Assembly: GCA_963724385.1 (NCBI GenBank)
Contig: CAVRUJ010000001.1
Coordinates: 2,890,439 to 2,954,438 of the forward strand
DNA: 64,000 nt
Source: DASXQK01 sp963724385
GTDB taxonomy: Bacteria; Pseudomonadota; Alphaproteobacteria; Dongiales; Dongiaceae
Direction of reading: 5' to 3'
The notes beneath the pieces were generated by a model, which ran no database searches, had not been told where the DNA came from, and was given only the letters and a program-made list of their open reading frames with translations. Made by a program: the position numbers and the translations under genes. How positions within the stretch are numbered: position 1 is the first letter of the stretch; each line of letters opens with the position of its first letter. Positions 16,687-26,305 of this stretch are shown piece after piece.

Positions 16687-17352
16687 CTACTTGCAGACCG
16701 TCTTGCTGGCGGCCGCCCAGACGGCCAGGGCCGTGGTCTGGGAGAGGTCCGCGGTCTTCACGTCGGCCGGCGTATAGGTGGTCCCAGAGGTCCCGCCGCC
16801 GAGCTGGTTGACGTAGGTCTGGATCACGCCGGCGAGCTGGCTACCGGACGAGAGCAGCACCGGCAGGTCTTCGATGATCAGGGAGATCACCTGAGTCGTG
16901 GTCGATGCTGGTCGCCGAGGCTTCCGCGCTTGCGCCTTGGCGACCATGGAGGAGGTTTCCGCCGCGGTCACGGGCGCGGTGGCCAAGGTCGCCTGGACGG
17001 CCTGCAAGCTCGCCAGGGCCGCGGTGTACGCCACCTGAGCCCCGGCGGTATTGCCGGCCTGGATATCGGCATTGGCCTGGGAGAGGCCGGCCGAGATGCC
17101 CTGGAAGGCGACATTCACGCCGGCGATCGACCCGGCCGGGATCTTGCAGAGCGACGCCAGATTGGACGCGCCCTGGAAGGCGATGGCCGAGGCGTTGTCG
17201 GCCGCGATGACCAACTCGTACAAGGCCTGGTTCGGATCGGCGGTGACGGCCGGGCCGGAACCGCCCGCACTGGGCGCGCAAGCGGCAAGGGCCAGGACGC
17301 CGCCAGCCGAGGGCGGCCATGGCGAGAAGGGGACGGAAAGGCGACGGATCAT
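16687..17352 (-). CDS. Exported phage protein, unknown function
   Basis: A 221-residue Ala/Thr-rich protein. The N-terminus MIRRLSVPFSPWPPSAGGVLALAACAPS contains a lipobox-like LALAAC, but the hydrophobic core is interrupted; another frame (LLAMAAL) over the same bases suggests two compensating shifts near 17310. The mature part is predicted helical, with long Ala/Gln/Thr runs such as QVAYTAALASLQAVQATLA. It lies five bases upstream of the terminal lipoprotein and is probably cotranscribed with it. No family was recognised. Confidence 0.5.
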   Translation of the reverse strand: MIRRLSVPFSPWPPSAGGVLALAACAPSAGGSGPAVTADPNQALYELVIAADNASAIAFQGASNLASLCKIPAGSIAGVNVAFQGISAGLSQANADIQAGNTAGAQVAYTAALASLQAVQATLATAPVTAAETSSMVAKAQARKPRRPASTTTQVISLIIEDLPVLLSSGSQLAGVIQTYVNQLGGGTSGTTYTPADVKTADLSQTTALAVWAAASKTVCK

Positions 17353-17402
17353 GCTGATAGCTCCTCACGTTGATGTGATGGGCGACTTCCGGCGCCCGGC
17401 GG

Positions 17403-18647
17403 TCATAGGAATGGGATGCCGGCGATGCGGCGCGCGCCCCGGGTGAAGCGGCCCTTGGCGGCCCGCGCGAGCCCGCGCGGCGTCGTCTCGGCCATGGTCT
17501 GCGTCCAGCCCTTGCCCTGGACGAACATGCTGGCGTAGCCCTGCGGCGCGATAGAGAACGGCCCGGGGAGGTGGCCCATGTGGTCGAACTTCGCGCCCGG
17601 CGGCGGCGAGTCCATGAAGTAGGCCGGGTAGACGAAATTCGAGACCCGGATGCCGTCGATGTCGTAGCCGAGCGCATCGGCTTCGACCGCGTCGCAGACC
17701 TCGAGGGCATAGTCGATGGACGCCGTCGCGGATGTCTGGTGGATGCCCGTGCAGAAAATCCACGGGTCCGCCAGCATCTCGAGCAGCTCGTGGCTCAGGG
17801 TGCAGGACCAGGACACGTTATATTGCTTGTCGGTCGCGGCGAACGAGAACCCGACCGGCGAGCCGGCCTGGGCGGTCTCGTGGTAGCCGAGCGCGCCGGC
17901 CTGGTCGCTGTTATCGCCCGAGGTAGAGCGGCCACGCGCCGGCCTGAGCCTGGCCGCCGGTCGGGACGAGATCAAGACGGCATCGATGCCCCAGAGGGGA
18001 AGTTGGGAGCGCCCGGCGGGCACGAACGTCAGGATCGCATCGACCCAGCCGGCGGGCGCAAAGTCATTGCTGACCTGCTTCTGCAGCGCGGCAACGGCCG
18101 TCCGAACCTCGTCGTCGGTGACGATCGTCGACTTGTTGACGATCGCCACCAACGGGAGATGCAGGATGGGAGCGCCCACCGTGGTTACGCCTTCGGGGCG
18201 GCCGCGGGCGCCGGGGCCGCCGACGGCGCCTGGGACCGACAGCGTCGGCTTGAACACCACCAGCTTCGGGGCGTCGAGAAGGGCCACCTCCGCCTGATGC
18301 AGGGCATCGACGGTCGGAATGCCGGTTTCCTTCGTGTTCTTCGTGATCAGCGCCAGCCATTCGATGACCTGATAGATACGGCCCCAGGTCGTCTTGGGAT
18401 CCGGCGTCGGCGTGAGCGCGCAGAACAGGGCGGCGAAAAAGGACACCAGCGCCACCAGCAGGAGGGCGGGCACGGCGCCCACGCCGACCAACTGGAGGAT
18501 TCCGGGAAGGTTGTCGCCGTTGATCGGGAGGCCGGCGACGGCCGGGGCGGTCTGGGCAAACGCGATGATGGGGAGGGCGAAGAAGACGGCGAAGGCGAGC
18601 AGCCCGAAGGCCAGAGCGCGCCAATTGCGGATGAGCAAGCGGATCAT
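17403..18647 (-). CDS. Membrane-anchored protein with HELLEM metallopeptidase-like motif
   Basis: A 414-residue frame. Residues 1-110 hold a signal/TM segment (FGLLAFAVFFALPIIAFAQ) and a second TM (AVPALLLVALVSFFAALFCAL), as in holin-type proteins. From residue 155 a soluble domain follows with TLSHELLEMLADPW, resembling a zinc-binding HExxx motif, and Cys/Gly-rich flanks. It reads as a natural fusion or as two genes merged by a lost stop near residue 130. A short stretch (RPAARLRPARGRS, about 17940) is non-coherent and a shifted frame (TGGQAQAGAWPLYLG) fits better, so two compensating indels are likely. It sits in the lysis block, after the lysozyme. Confidence 0.5.
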   Translation of the reverse strand: MIRLLIRNWRALAFGLLAFAVFFALPIIAFAQTAPAVAGLPINGDNLPGILQLVGVGAVPALLLVALVSFFAALFCALTPTPDPKTTWGRIYQVIEWLALITKNTKETGIPTVDALHQAEVALLDAPKLVVFKPTLSVPGAVGGPGARGRPEGVTTVGAPILHLPLVAIVNKSTIVTDDEVRTAVAALQKQVSNDFAPAGWVDAILTFVPAGRSQLPLWGIDAVLISSRPAARLRPARGRSTSGDNSDQAGALGYHETAQAGSPVGFSFAATDKQYNVSWSCTLSHELLEMLADPWIFCTGIHQTSATASIDYALEVCDAVEADALGYDIDGIRVSNFVYPAYFMDSPPPGAKFDHMGHLPGPFSIAPQGYASMFVQGKGWTQTMAETTPRGLARAAKGRFTRGARRIAGIPFL

Positions 18648-18699
18648 TTGATACCTCACAGTTGTTGCAACCGGCCGAAGCCGGCTTGTCCAAGCGGCC

Positions 18700-19168
18700 T
18701 CAACCGATTTCGGCGGGCCAAAGTCCTGTGAGGAGAATCGTGGCGTCACGACCGGCGCGGACGGGTGCTTCTTTTCTCGCCCAGTCGCTATCGAGGGCCG
18801 CGTCATGGGCCTTCTGCCAGTCGCGGGCACGGACGGCCGCCAGCATTGTCGGGAAACCGGCGAGGCCACCCCCGCCCATCTCGTATGCCATATCGACCAG
18901 GGCGGCCTGGCGGACGACATCGAGCCCGATCCATGCGCCCGGCCCGAGATCGGCCGCGGCCCGTCCCGCCGCCAGCGCGATCCTGCCGGCCGAGGATGAA
19001 TGCGATTTCTATGTCATCCAGGCCGGCGACATCGAGGGCGAAGCCGTTGCCGATGGTGGGATGTCCCTTGACGATCGACCCAGGCACGATCGGCTTGCCG
19101 GTCGCGTCGTCATAGACAAACCGCTTGTCGCCTTCGTTGAATCGAATGAGAGCGGCAACGTCGGTCAT
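18700..19168 (-). CDS. Phage endolysin, GH24 (T4-type) lysozyme, frameshifted
   Basis: A muramidase that cleaves peptidoglycan at lysis. The N-terminal part MTDVAALIRFNEGDKRFVYD with GHPTIGNGFAL has the catalytic Glu followed by the Gly-rich GH24 turn. The C-terminal part (MAYEMGGGGLAGFPTMLAAVRARDW ... DSDWARKEAPVRAGRDATILL) lies in another frame; the switch is near 19000. Together they give about 155 residues, normal for the family. The start overlaps the holin stop (ATGA at 19165-19168). A copy of the phage leader motif (18742) lies inside the 3' coding part. Confidence 0.75.
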
Positions 19169-19464
19169 TCGACGCCCCGGATCACGGCGCGGACGAGACT
19201 CCGAATGAAGCCCTTCCAGCCGCCGTGCCAGCCGCGCCGGTACAGCTCGACGACGGCGATGGTGAGGCGCACGGTCAAGAGGATCAGGCCGCCGACCATC
19301 AGGACGAACTGCGCCCAAATCTCGAAATGCTGCATCCAGAGAGGGCTTGTCACGGTGGCGGCCACGGCCGCGCCGTCGACAAGGGGAACCTTCGTCGAGA
19401 CCGGGTCCGCCACGTCAAGCCCCCACGCCAACAGGTTGCGGGCTAGATGCGCCAGTCCGTTCAA
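19165..19464 (-). CDS. Putative holin
   Basis: A 99-residue protein with one strong membrane helix (FVLMVGGLILLTVRLTIAVVELY, about 52-74) and a basic C-terminus (RRGWHGGWKGFIRSLVRAVIRG). Its direct overlap with the lysozyme start is the classical holin-endolysin arrangement. The start is TTG at 19464 (MNGLAHLARN). The family is not certain; the call rests on topology and position. Confidence 0.6.
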   Translation of the reverse strand: MNGLAHLARNLLAWGLDVADPVSTKVPLVDGAAVAATVTSPLWMQHFEIWAQFVLMVGGLILLTVRLTIAVVELYRRGWHGGWKGFIRSLVRAVIRGVE

Positions 19465-19947
19465 CGATCGTCTCCGCGAATGGGCTGAGGACCAGGTCGA
19501 GGTCTCCCGGCGTCACCCTGTTGGCCGGCAGGGAGACCGGATGCTTGAAGAAGCCGGCGGTCTCGAATGCCCACAGCCCTATCTCTGAGCAAATCCACTG
19601 GCCCGGGTCGCGCCAGTTTCGATGCTTGGCCAGGGCGGGATGGCGAAGGCGACGATCGCCCGCATGTCGTATGGTTTGCCGCGCTGGTCGAGCGCCGCCG
19701 CGTAGATCGCGTCTGCCAGCTCGGTTTCGATCCTGACCCGCTTGATCCGTGTGAACGTCGCGTAGCCCTGCAGCCGGATCATCACGCCGCCGTCGAGACG
19801 CGCGCCCAAGTAGCGGCCATCGGGCAACACGAAATCGATGTGGGAATAAGGGGAGTGCGAGAACCAACGGATGAGCGCCGAGTCCGGCGAGGGCTCGGTT
19901 GAGAATTGAAGGACTACGGCCTTCTGTCCGCTCACCAGGTCACGCAT
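19415..19947 (-). CDS. YiiX/YebB-like permuted NlpC/P60 cysteine peptidase, frameshifted
   Basis: About 175 residues. The His motif SHSPYSHIDFVLPDG near residue 30 and the Cys motif WICSEIGLWAFETAG about 95 residues later are the arrangement of circularly permuted papain-like (YiiX/YebB) enzymes, which act on peptide, amide or lipid bonds. The two motifs are now in different frames, with the break near 19610-19640. A copy of the leader motif lies at 19987, 40 bases before the ATG. The 3' end overlaps the holin start region. Location in the lysis block suggests an envelope-directed hydrolase. Confidence 0.6.
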
Positions 19948-20027
19948 GGTCCAGCCCGCCAGCTCGCGCCTCAGTCGCCAAATCTTGGCGTCACGACTGA
20001 GGCGCCGGCCGAGGCCGGTCAGACGAA

Positions 20028-20634
20028 TTAGGGAATCGTCACCGATGACGATGGCGCCGCGGGGTTGGCGCCCTGGATCAGCGCCGATTCCCACCCCGCC
20101 AGGTCGTACACATAGTCCTCGATCGCCTTGGCGAAGTTCAGGAAGTCCGCCGGCGCGAAGTTGTGAACCGCGCCGTTAATATCCATCCACCCAACCGTCG
20201 CCTGATTGTGCGGCAGGCCCTTGCCATTCGCTATGCCGTCCGCGATGGCCTGGATTTTCTGCTGGTAGTTGACCGGCCCTTGATCGGTGATCGAATAGGT
20301 CCCATTCAGCGCCGGCGTCGCCGTGGAGGTGATCTTGATCCCGGCGGCGAGCGCCATAACGTACAGCGTCGCCGGCGGCAACGATGTCACGGTGTATTGC
20401 TGGGTCGGCACCCCGTTGACCAGCGTCACCGCTCCCAGTCACGAGCTGTTGAGTCGCGGCATTGAAGGCGGGCGGCGTGTCCGACACGGCGAACCAACCG
20501 AGCGCATTGCGCTGCGCCTCGGTCCAGACGGCCATGTTTGTGTAGGTCGTGCCGTCGTCGGGGTCGACCCAGGCTCCGCCCAAGGCATTGGGGCCATCGA
20601 TGATGGCGCTGTTGGCGATGCGAACGAAGTTCAT
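20028..20634 (-). CDS. Tail-fibre associated protein, DUF4376-like C-terminus, frameshifted
   Basis: The N-terminal half (MNFVRIANSAIIDGPNALGG ... AQRNALGWFAVSDTPP) resembles phage fibre accessory proteins that contain a short repeat around a Trp-Phe core. The C-terminal half (GWMDINGAVHNFAPADFLNFAKAIEDYVYDLA) resembles the DUF4376 region found downstream of fibres. They are in two frames that join near 20430 around QQLVTG/LVNGVPTQQY. It lies directly after three other fibre-region genes. Confidence 0.6.
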
Positions 20635-20635
20635 G

Positions 20636-21301
20636 TCAGTTGTACCCCCTGAATGTGATTAGGCCGCCACCCCAATTGAGGCTACTGCCCCATGATGGCG
20701 CCCAACTTAGGCTTGCTGTGTTGAGCAAAAGCTGGAAAGCCACCAGGAAACTGATAGTTGCCTGCGCGGTAGCCTTGACAGTGGTCCAACCCGAGTTTGG
20801 GGTGATAGTGACGTTGCCATTCACGCACACCATGCCAAGCGCCACCTCTCTGGGTGAGGTTGTAGTGGCAGTTATGGCGGTGGCGGCGGTCGCTGCGGTG
20901 GATGTGTCCGTCCTCGGGGACTGGTCTACAGACGAAAACGGCAGGACGCCGGGAATCTTGAACGCGATGACTAGGATATCGCTGTCGGAAGCACCGGTGC
21001 CGACGGTGATCGTGCTACCGGATGGAAGGGCTTTGGCGACGGCCGCCACTCTATAGTTGGTCCCGATCCCGGTTACGCCGGTGTCGTGGATGTAGGCGTA
21101 GTTGTTCCCCGATGGGTCCGATGCGGAAGTGATGCCTTGGCCCCCAATCATGGGGATGAATAGAACTATGGTATCGCCATCATTGACGCGGGCGTTTGTA
21201 ACAACGGTCGCCGACGTGCCGGATACGATCGACCCGGTCCCGATCCATACCGGGGCCGCAAAATTCCTGGGGCCAAGCAGGCCAATGGGGCGAGTAAACA
21301 T
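20636..21301 (-). CDS. Phage structural protein of the fibre region, unknown
   Basis: A 221-residue, Ser/Thr/Gly-rich beta-type protein (GTSATVVTNARVNDGDTIVLF, TVGTGASDSDILVIAFKIPG) ending GGGLITFRGYN. This composition is typical of phage adhesin and tail accessory domains. It is intact. It overlaps the next upstream gene by one base and sits one base before the DUF4376-like gene, a tight operon. Confidence 0.55.
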   Translation of the reverse strand: MFTRPIGLLGPRNFAAPVWIGTGSIVSGTSATVVTNARVNDGDTIVLFIPMIGGQGITSASDPSGNNYAYIHDTGVTGIGTNYRVAAVAKALPSGSTITVGTGASDSDILVIAFKIPGVLPFSSVDQSPRTDTSTAATAATAITATTTSPREVALGMVCVNGNVTITPNSGWTTVKATAQATISFLVAFQLLLNTASLSWAPSWGSSLNWGGGLITFRGYN

Positions 21302-21636
21302 CAGCCCACCGCATAGCCAGCATTGCCCATGAGGCTAGTTCCGTCATAGACGAAAGAGAGGATGTCGATGGCGCTGGCGGCCGTCGACAGTATCGGCACA
21401 ATGGACCCCACCCACTTGAAGCCGGATGCGTAGGCCAGGGTCCGCGACCCGGTAGCGTCCTGATGGACGATCAAGATGTAGGTTTGCCCGGCAGTCAGAT
21501 TGGTTGGCAGCGCCAGAGTTCGATTGCCCCCGAGAGTCACTGAGGCAACCTGGATAAGGCTGGCGTCCCATGTAATCGTGGCGGCATCCGTCAGCGTGCC
21601 CGTCGGGCCGCCCTGAGACTTAGTGAAGGCGTTCAC
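21301..21636 (-). CDS. Small phage tail-region protein
   Basis: A 111-residue protein whose core (LGGNRTLALPTNLTAGQTYILIVHQDATGSRTLAYASGFKW) resembles the tail-fibre beta-sandwich modules found in many phage receptor-binding regions. It may be a separate polypeptide or the detached C-terminal module of the fibre upstream (21685-23227), since the two are 48 bases apart. It is intact. Confidence 0.55.
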   Translation of the reverse strand: MNAFTKSQGGPTGTLTDAATITWDASLIQVASVTLGGNRTLALPTNLTAGQTYILIVHQDATGSRTLAYASGFKWVGSIVPILSTAASAIDILSFVYDGTSLMGNAGYAVG

Positions 21637-21684
21637 GACATTTGTGAACGCGACATTTGATATGCCGCCGGACGAGCTGGTGAC

Positions 21685-23227
21685 TTAAATCTTTCCGGCG
21701 CCGTCCGTCTGGACAATTCCCCAATTTCCTTGGGCAATCACGTAGGCCGCGCCCAAAGTCTGCGCGACACCATTGGCAATGACGGTATCGGATGCGTTTG
21801 GGGTGATGGTGATGGCGCCGGCGCCAGCGATATAGATGAAACCCCACCCGTTCCAAAGCGTGGTCGAATGCGGAATCGTGAGGTTCGCCGCGGCAGTTGC
21901 GATCTTGACCGTTGCATGGTCCGCGGCCGCCAGAGTCGATGCGCCCGTGACGTTGGCGAGCGCCTCGTTGGTCTGGACGTTGCCCGCCCCATCGTCGCGC
22001 AGGCCGGACCCGATGCCAGGGAACGATCGGACGACATTGGTCCCGTTGGCGTACAGCTCGGGCGAGGAGCCCTGAGCGACGACTACGCCAGTACCCGCCG
22101 AGGTCTTGACCGTGATGGTGAAGGCGCCAGTGGCGCTGTTGACGAAAATCCACGAGCCAGTGTTCGGGACGACGACGTTGATGTTGGCCGTCAAAGTCCC
22201 CGTAAAGACGATGATATCGGCGCCGGCCTGAGCCGCTGACAGCGTCACGTTGACGCCGGCGACGGCAACCGTGGCGCTCAGGAAATCGTTCTGCGCCTGC
22301 TGGATATTCGTCCCATCGGCGAAGATGCCGGCGTTGTAGCTCTGGTCGATCAGGACGCCGGTTCCGGCCGCGGTCTTCGCGGTGATGGTGAAATTGCCCG
22401 TGGTTGCGTTCGAGACGATCCACTTGCCGATGACGGGGAAGATGACGTGGATATTCCCGGTGAGCGCGCCGGTCAGGATGATGACGCCGTTGCCGTACTG
22501 GGCCGGCGTCAGGGTGACATCGGTATTGCCTGCGACGTTGACCGAGGCCGTGCCGCCGAGGGCGGTTTGGATGAAGGCGGTCGTGGCGACCTTCGTCGAG
22601 TTGTCGCCGGCGGCCGGGCGTCGGCGCCGTCGGGACGCCCAGGAGGGCGGCATTCGTGTAGTCGTTCGCGCCCTGTTGGATATTCGTCCCGTCGCCCCAC
22701 AGGGCGTTGTTCTTGCCCTGCGCCACGAGGAAGCCCGTCCCGGCCGTGGTCTTCGCCGTGATGGTGAAGGCGCCCGTGGTTTGGTTCGAGACGATCCAGA
22801 AGCCATTGACCGGGAAGACGACGTTGATGTTCGCCGTGATCGCGCCGGTGAGGACGATGATGCCGCAGCCCCACTGGGCTTGCGTCAGGGTGACGTTGGC
22901 GCCGCCGGCGACGTTGACCGTCGCGATGCCGAACTCGGCATTGTCGACCCAGGCGGTGTTGGCGATCTTCGTCGAGTTGTCGCCGGCCGGTTGCGTCGGA
23001 GCCGTCGGAGATCCGGTGAAGGCCGGGCTATTGAGCGGGGCATAGGTCGGGATGACGGTGACGCCGGACTCGAGGTTGTCGACGTGCTGCTTGAGGTAGG
23101 CCGTCCGGTCCGCCAGGTTCAGGAGCGGCGCATTGGCGATGTTCCCGACGCCGCCGAGAACCGCGTCGGTCATTTCTAGCTGGTAGACGCCGGCATCATA
23201 GGTGGCTGTCTCTGGCTGGAAGGCCAT
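21685..23227 (-). CDS. Tail fibre with three tandem repeat modules, frameshifted once
   Basis: About 510 residues. The N-terminus (MAFQPETATYDAGVYQLEMTD ... LADRTAYLKQHVDNLE) is the phage-attachment part. Then come three related modules of about 100 residues, each with a VTLTxAQxGxxIIVLTGxLTxNI stretch, a trp-containing WIVSNxTTGxFTITxKTxAGTG core and a GTNIQQ-type end. A C-terminal GWGFIYIAGAGAITITPN part closes it. Module 1 and modules 2-3 are in different frames that meet near 22610. The protein should bind the host receptor; the repeats probably extend the shaft. Confidence 0.75.
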
Positions 23228-23237
23228 CGCTCAATCC

Positions 23238-23681
23238 TCAGAAGGTGATTTGCCAGTTGCCGGACAGGGAGATGTCCGAGGCCTTGTTGAGCGCTGCGGA
23301 GCGCACCAGGCGCGAGAACAGAGTCCCCGCGGCCGTGAACAGGCCGAACTCGAGGATCGCCATGCCGTTGTCCTCGGTCGTGAGCAGGCTGAAATTGAAC
23401 TGGACGACGCCCGCGGACGGATACGACACGGAGTCGACGTTCTTCATGAATGCGCCAGTCAGGCCGGTATTCCCGACCACCGGGGCGGTCCCATTCGTGC
23501 CGAACCCGATTTGAGTGACGCTGTTGTTGGTGACGTTCCCGCCGACCAAGGCGGCAATGGCGGTGAAGGCGCCAGTGACGATCAGGTTTTTCTCCTCGAT
23601 CGTCTCCCGGAGGACCCCAAGGCGGTAGACATCGATGCGGAGAATGCCCTTTGGGCGAGCGGCTACATCCTCGAGCTTCAT
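23238..23681 (-). CDS. Phage tail collar/fibre connector-type protein
   Basis: A 147-residue protein, MKLEDVAARPKGILRIDVYRLG followed by GAFTAIAALVGGNVTNNSVTQIGFGTNG, resembling small phage proteins located just before tail fibres. It is intact. The leader motif (GTCGTGACGGGATACT at 23715-23730) lies 39 bases upstream of the ATG, in the same orientation, and starts the fibre gene set. Confidence 0.6.
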   Translation of the reverse strand: MKLEDVAARPKGILRIDVYRLGVLRETIEEKNLIVTGAFTAIAALVGGNVTNNSVTQIGFGTNGTAPVVGNTGLTGAFMKNVDSVSYPSAGVVQFNFSLLTTEDNGMAILEFGLFTAAGTLFSRLVRSAALNKASDISLSGNWQITF

Positions 23682-23743
23682 GGCGGAAGGAACCCCGGGT
23701 CCAGTGCGGGGCCAAGTATCCCGTCACGACCTCCCGCGGAGGC

Positions 23744-24852
23744 CTAGTAGCTCTCGTTTATGGTGCCCCCGCTGTCGAAGGGGACCGCGCCGTTGAAGTT
23801 CCTGAGCCCGTTGTATTTCGTGAAATAGGACCAGGAGAAGGTGTCGGCCTCGGTTGGCGTCGGCCCGGTGTCGGACATGGTCGCGATGGTGACGGCCGCG
23901 ACTTCGGACTCGGTCGGGGCCGGGAGGGTGTCGGACAAGGCGGCGCCGACCACGAGAGCGGCAATAACGTCGGTAACGGTCGCCGTGAAGGTGTCGCTGA
24001 TGGTGCCGCCGGCCAGGGTGAATTGCCGGAGGTGCGTGCCGGCGTCGCGCCAGGCGTCGATCATCGCCGTGACGGCCGCGATGAACGCCGACGGGCTGAC
24101 CCCGTTGATCAGGTCGAAGCCGGTTGAAACGTCGAATAGCCCATACTCGCGCGTCGCCGTGCTGTGGTACTCCTGCGCGCCGTTGAAGGTGATGGCGCCA
24201 TTGAACAGCGGGAAGCCGGGGCCGGAGATCGGCGCGTCGGTAACCGTCGCGGCCTGGCCGGTGATGTTCTTGATGGCGATCTCGATCGCCTTGTTGTTGC
24301 CGCGAGGCGCCAGCACCGTTTGAATGATCCGCGGCCCGTAGACGGCATCAACCTCGCCGATGTTCCGGGGGATGCCATAGAAGTTGCCGATGAAATCCAG
24401 CCAGTACCCATCGGCGGTCGTGGTGCTCATCTCCGCCGGCATGGCCTCGATTTGGTCCTGGGCAATTCCAGCTCGGCCGAGTTCGCCTCGAGATAGGACC
24501 AGAGGAGCGAGGTGTAGCCGTAGACGTGGTCGCCGTTCGAGAGGTTCTGGTCGCCCGAGCTGTCGATCAGGACCAGGGCCGAAAGCCCATTCTTGGCCGT
24601 CGGATCGACATAGACCAGGTCGTAGCCGGGCTGCTGGTCGATGAAGGACGCCAGCCCGAGAACCGTGAACTGGGACAGGTCGATGTTGAGGGGACCGCCG
24701 GTGCCGCCGGTGACAACGGTAGTCAGGAACCCATCCTGGACCTGCCAGGTCATGTCCGAGCCGTCGTATTGGAATCGGAACGCAAGGAACTGTTCCGGGT
24801 CCTTGTTGAAGACCCGGTTCAGGAAGCCCAGCAGTTTCGAGGTGAGCTGCAT
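23744..24852 (-). CDS. Baseplate protein of the gpI/Mu gp48 position, frameshifted
   Basis: The N-terminal part MQLTSKLLGFLNRVFNKDPEQFLAFRF ... GYTSLLWSYLEANSAELEL joins, near 24465, to DGYWLDFIGNFYGIPRNIGE in another frame. The second stretch is a typical signature of gpI-like baseplate/tail-fibre connector proteins. The C-terminal third is Thr/Ser-rich repeats (SDTLPAPTESE, SDTGPTPTEAD). Its place directly after the gpJ-like gene fits the P2/Mu order J-I. About 365 residues in total. Confidence 0.7.
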
Positions 24853-24854
24853 GG

Positions 24855-26303
24855 TCAGTTGATCGTCGTGGTTCCGGGCATGGGCTTCTGGGAGGCCCCG
24901 ACCTGAGCGTCACTGAGGGCCGCCGTGTTCGTCGCCGGAAGCGCGGCGCCGGCGATGAGGCCGGTATTCGGCTCCTGGAAATTGGTCCCAATGGCGATTG
25001 GCGCGGCGTTCTGCTTCGTCTCTGTGCCCGTGGCCGTGCTCAGGTACACGTTCCAGCCGGTGGCGCCGGCGATGGCGGGCGGAGACTGGACGGTGAGCAC
25101 ATGGTTCGCGGCGACGGCAAGCGAAGCCTCGGTCGACGCCAGGGTTTCGCCGTTGACGTTCACGTAGGTGATCTTGGAGAAATACGGTGGCGCCGGCGAG
25201 CGCTCCGGCCGCCACAGAGCCCAAAGTCGGGGCCGCCGGAGGCGCTAGAGGCGCCGGCACGATGTTCGCCACGCCCGGGATCGCCATGACCAGGGCAATG
25301 GCCTCGGCCACGATGAAATCGCCCCCGATCGGCAGCGCCAGGACATAGTTGTTGATTGCGGCCTGAGCGAGCGGCTGCAGGGACGGCTTGGAGAATCCCG
25401 GCAGCGCCGTCAGGGTCCCGGTGAAATTCACAACGATCTCGGTTGCGGCGAAGACGTTGACGACGACGCCGGCGGCCTTCCAGCCGGGAATCTTGTTGCC
25501 GTTGCGAGTCGACGTAGCCGTTGATCACGTTCAGGCATTGCGTGACCAGCGGGCTAGACGTGCCGCCGACGCCGTTGTGGACGTATAGATCAACGAGGGC
25601 GATCGGCTGAGTCGGGTCCGCGATATACGGCTCGACGACAACCGCCGACGCCACATGCTCTATCTCGACCCCATTGGAGTCGAACAGGGCCGTGGTCTTG
25701 GCGCCGAACACGAGGGCCGCGATGGTGCCGCGCGCCAGGCTGGCGATGAACTGGGCAAAGCGCTGTTGGCGCTGCGCATCGGTCTCGGCATCCGTTCCGT
25801 TCGTGAAGGCCGCGGGATTCGTCGCGCTGACAAAGCCGGCCGGGAGCGGCGCCGCGCTGATGAATGCCGTATTGGCCGGAATGTTGCCGAGCGCGCCGGC
25901 GGTGACGGCCGCCACCAGGAGGGTCGCCGTCGAGTTTCCGGCCGGGATCGTTACGTCCGCCTCGCTGGCGTACCCCGTGGCGCCGTTCTGGTAGCTGAAA
26001 ACCGTGCCGGCCGGGCACCAGGACGGGATTGGCGGACGGCGTGATCGTCAGGGTGATCAGGCCGGACCCAGGCAGAGCCGGAAGCGCCGCGAAGTTGAAC
26101 GAATTGTAGGTTGCGACCGGGATGGCCTCTTGCAGGCCAATGAACATCTGCTGGTACAGCTCGTCCATCTCGATCGCGGGCGCCTCTACCAGAGTGCGCG
26201 CCACGGACCCGACGTTGAAATCCGTGATCTTGGATTGCGTCCCCTTCATGTGGTTGATCATGGAGGCGACGATCGAGACGAAATTCTTGATCTGGAAGGC
26301 CAT
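24855..26303 (-). CDS. Baseplate J-like (wedge) protein, at least three frameshifts
   Basis: The pieces MAFQIKNFVSIVASMINHMKG, TDFNVGSVARTLVEAPAIEMDELY, TNGTDAETDAQRQQRFAQFI, LYVHNGVGGTSSPLV and FTGTLTALPGFSKPSLQPLAQAAI follow the order of gpJ/Mu gp47 family proteins. They alternate between frames with breaks near 26020, 25505 and 25190. The C-terminal part has a fibronectin-like ATGWNVYLSTATG segment. The assembled product is about 480 residues, the normal size, and starts two bases after the gp25 stop. Without correction it cannot make the full wedge protein. Confidence 0.78.
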
Positions 26304-26305
26304 TG

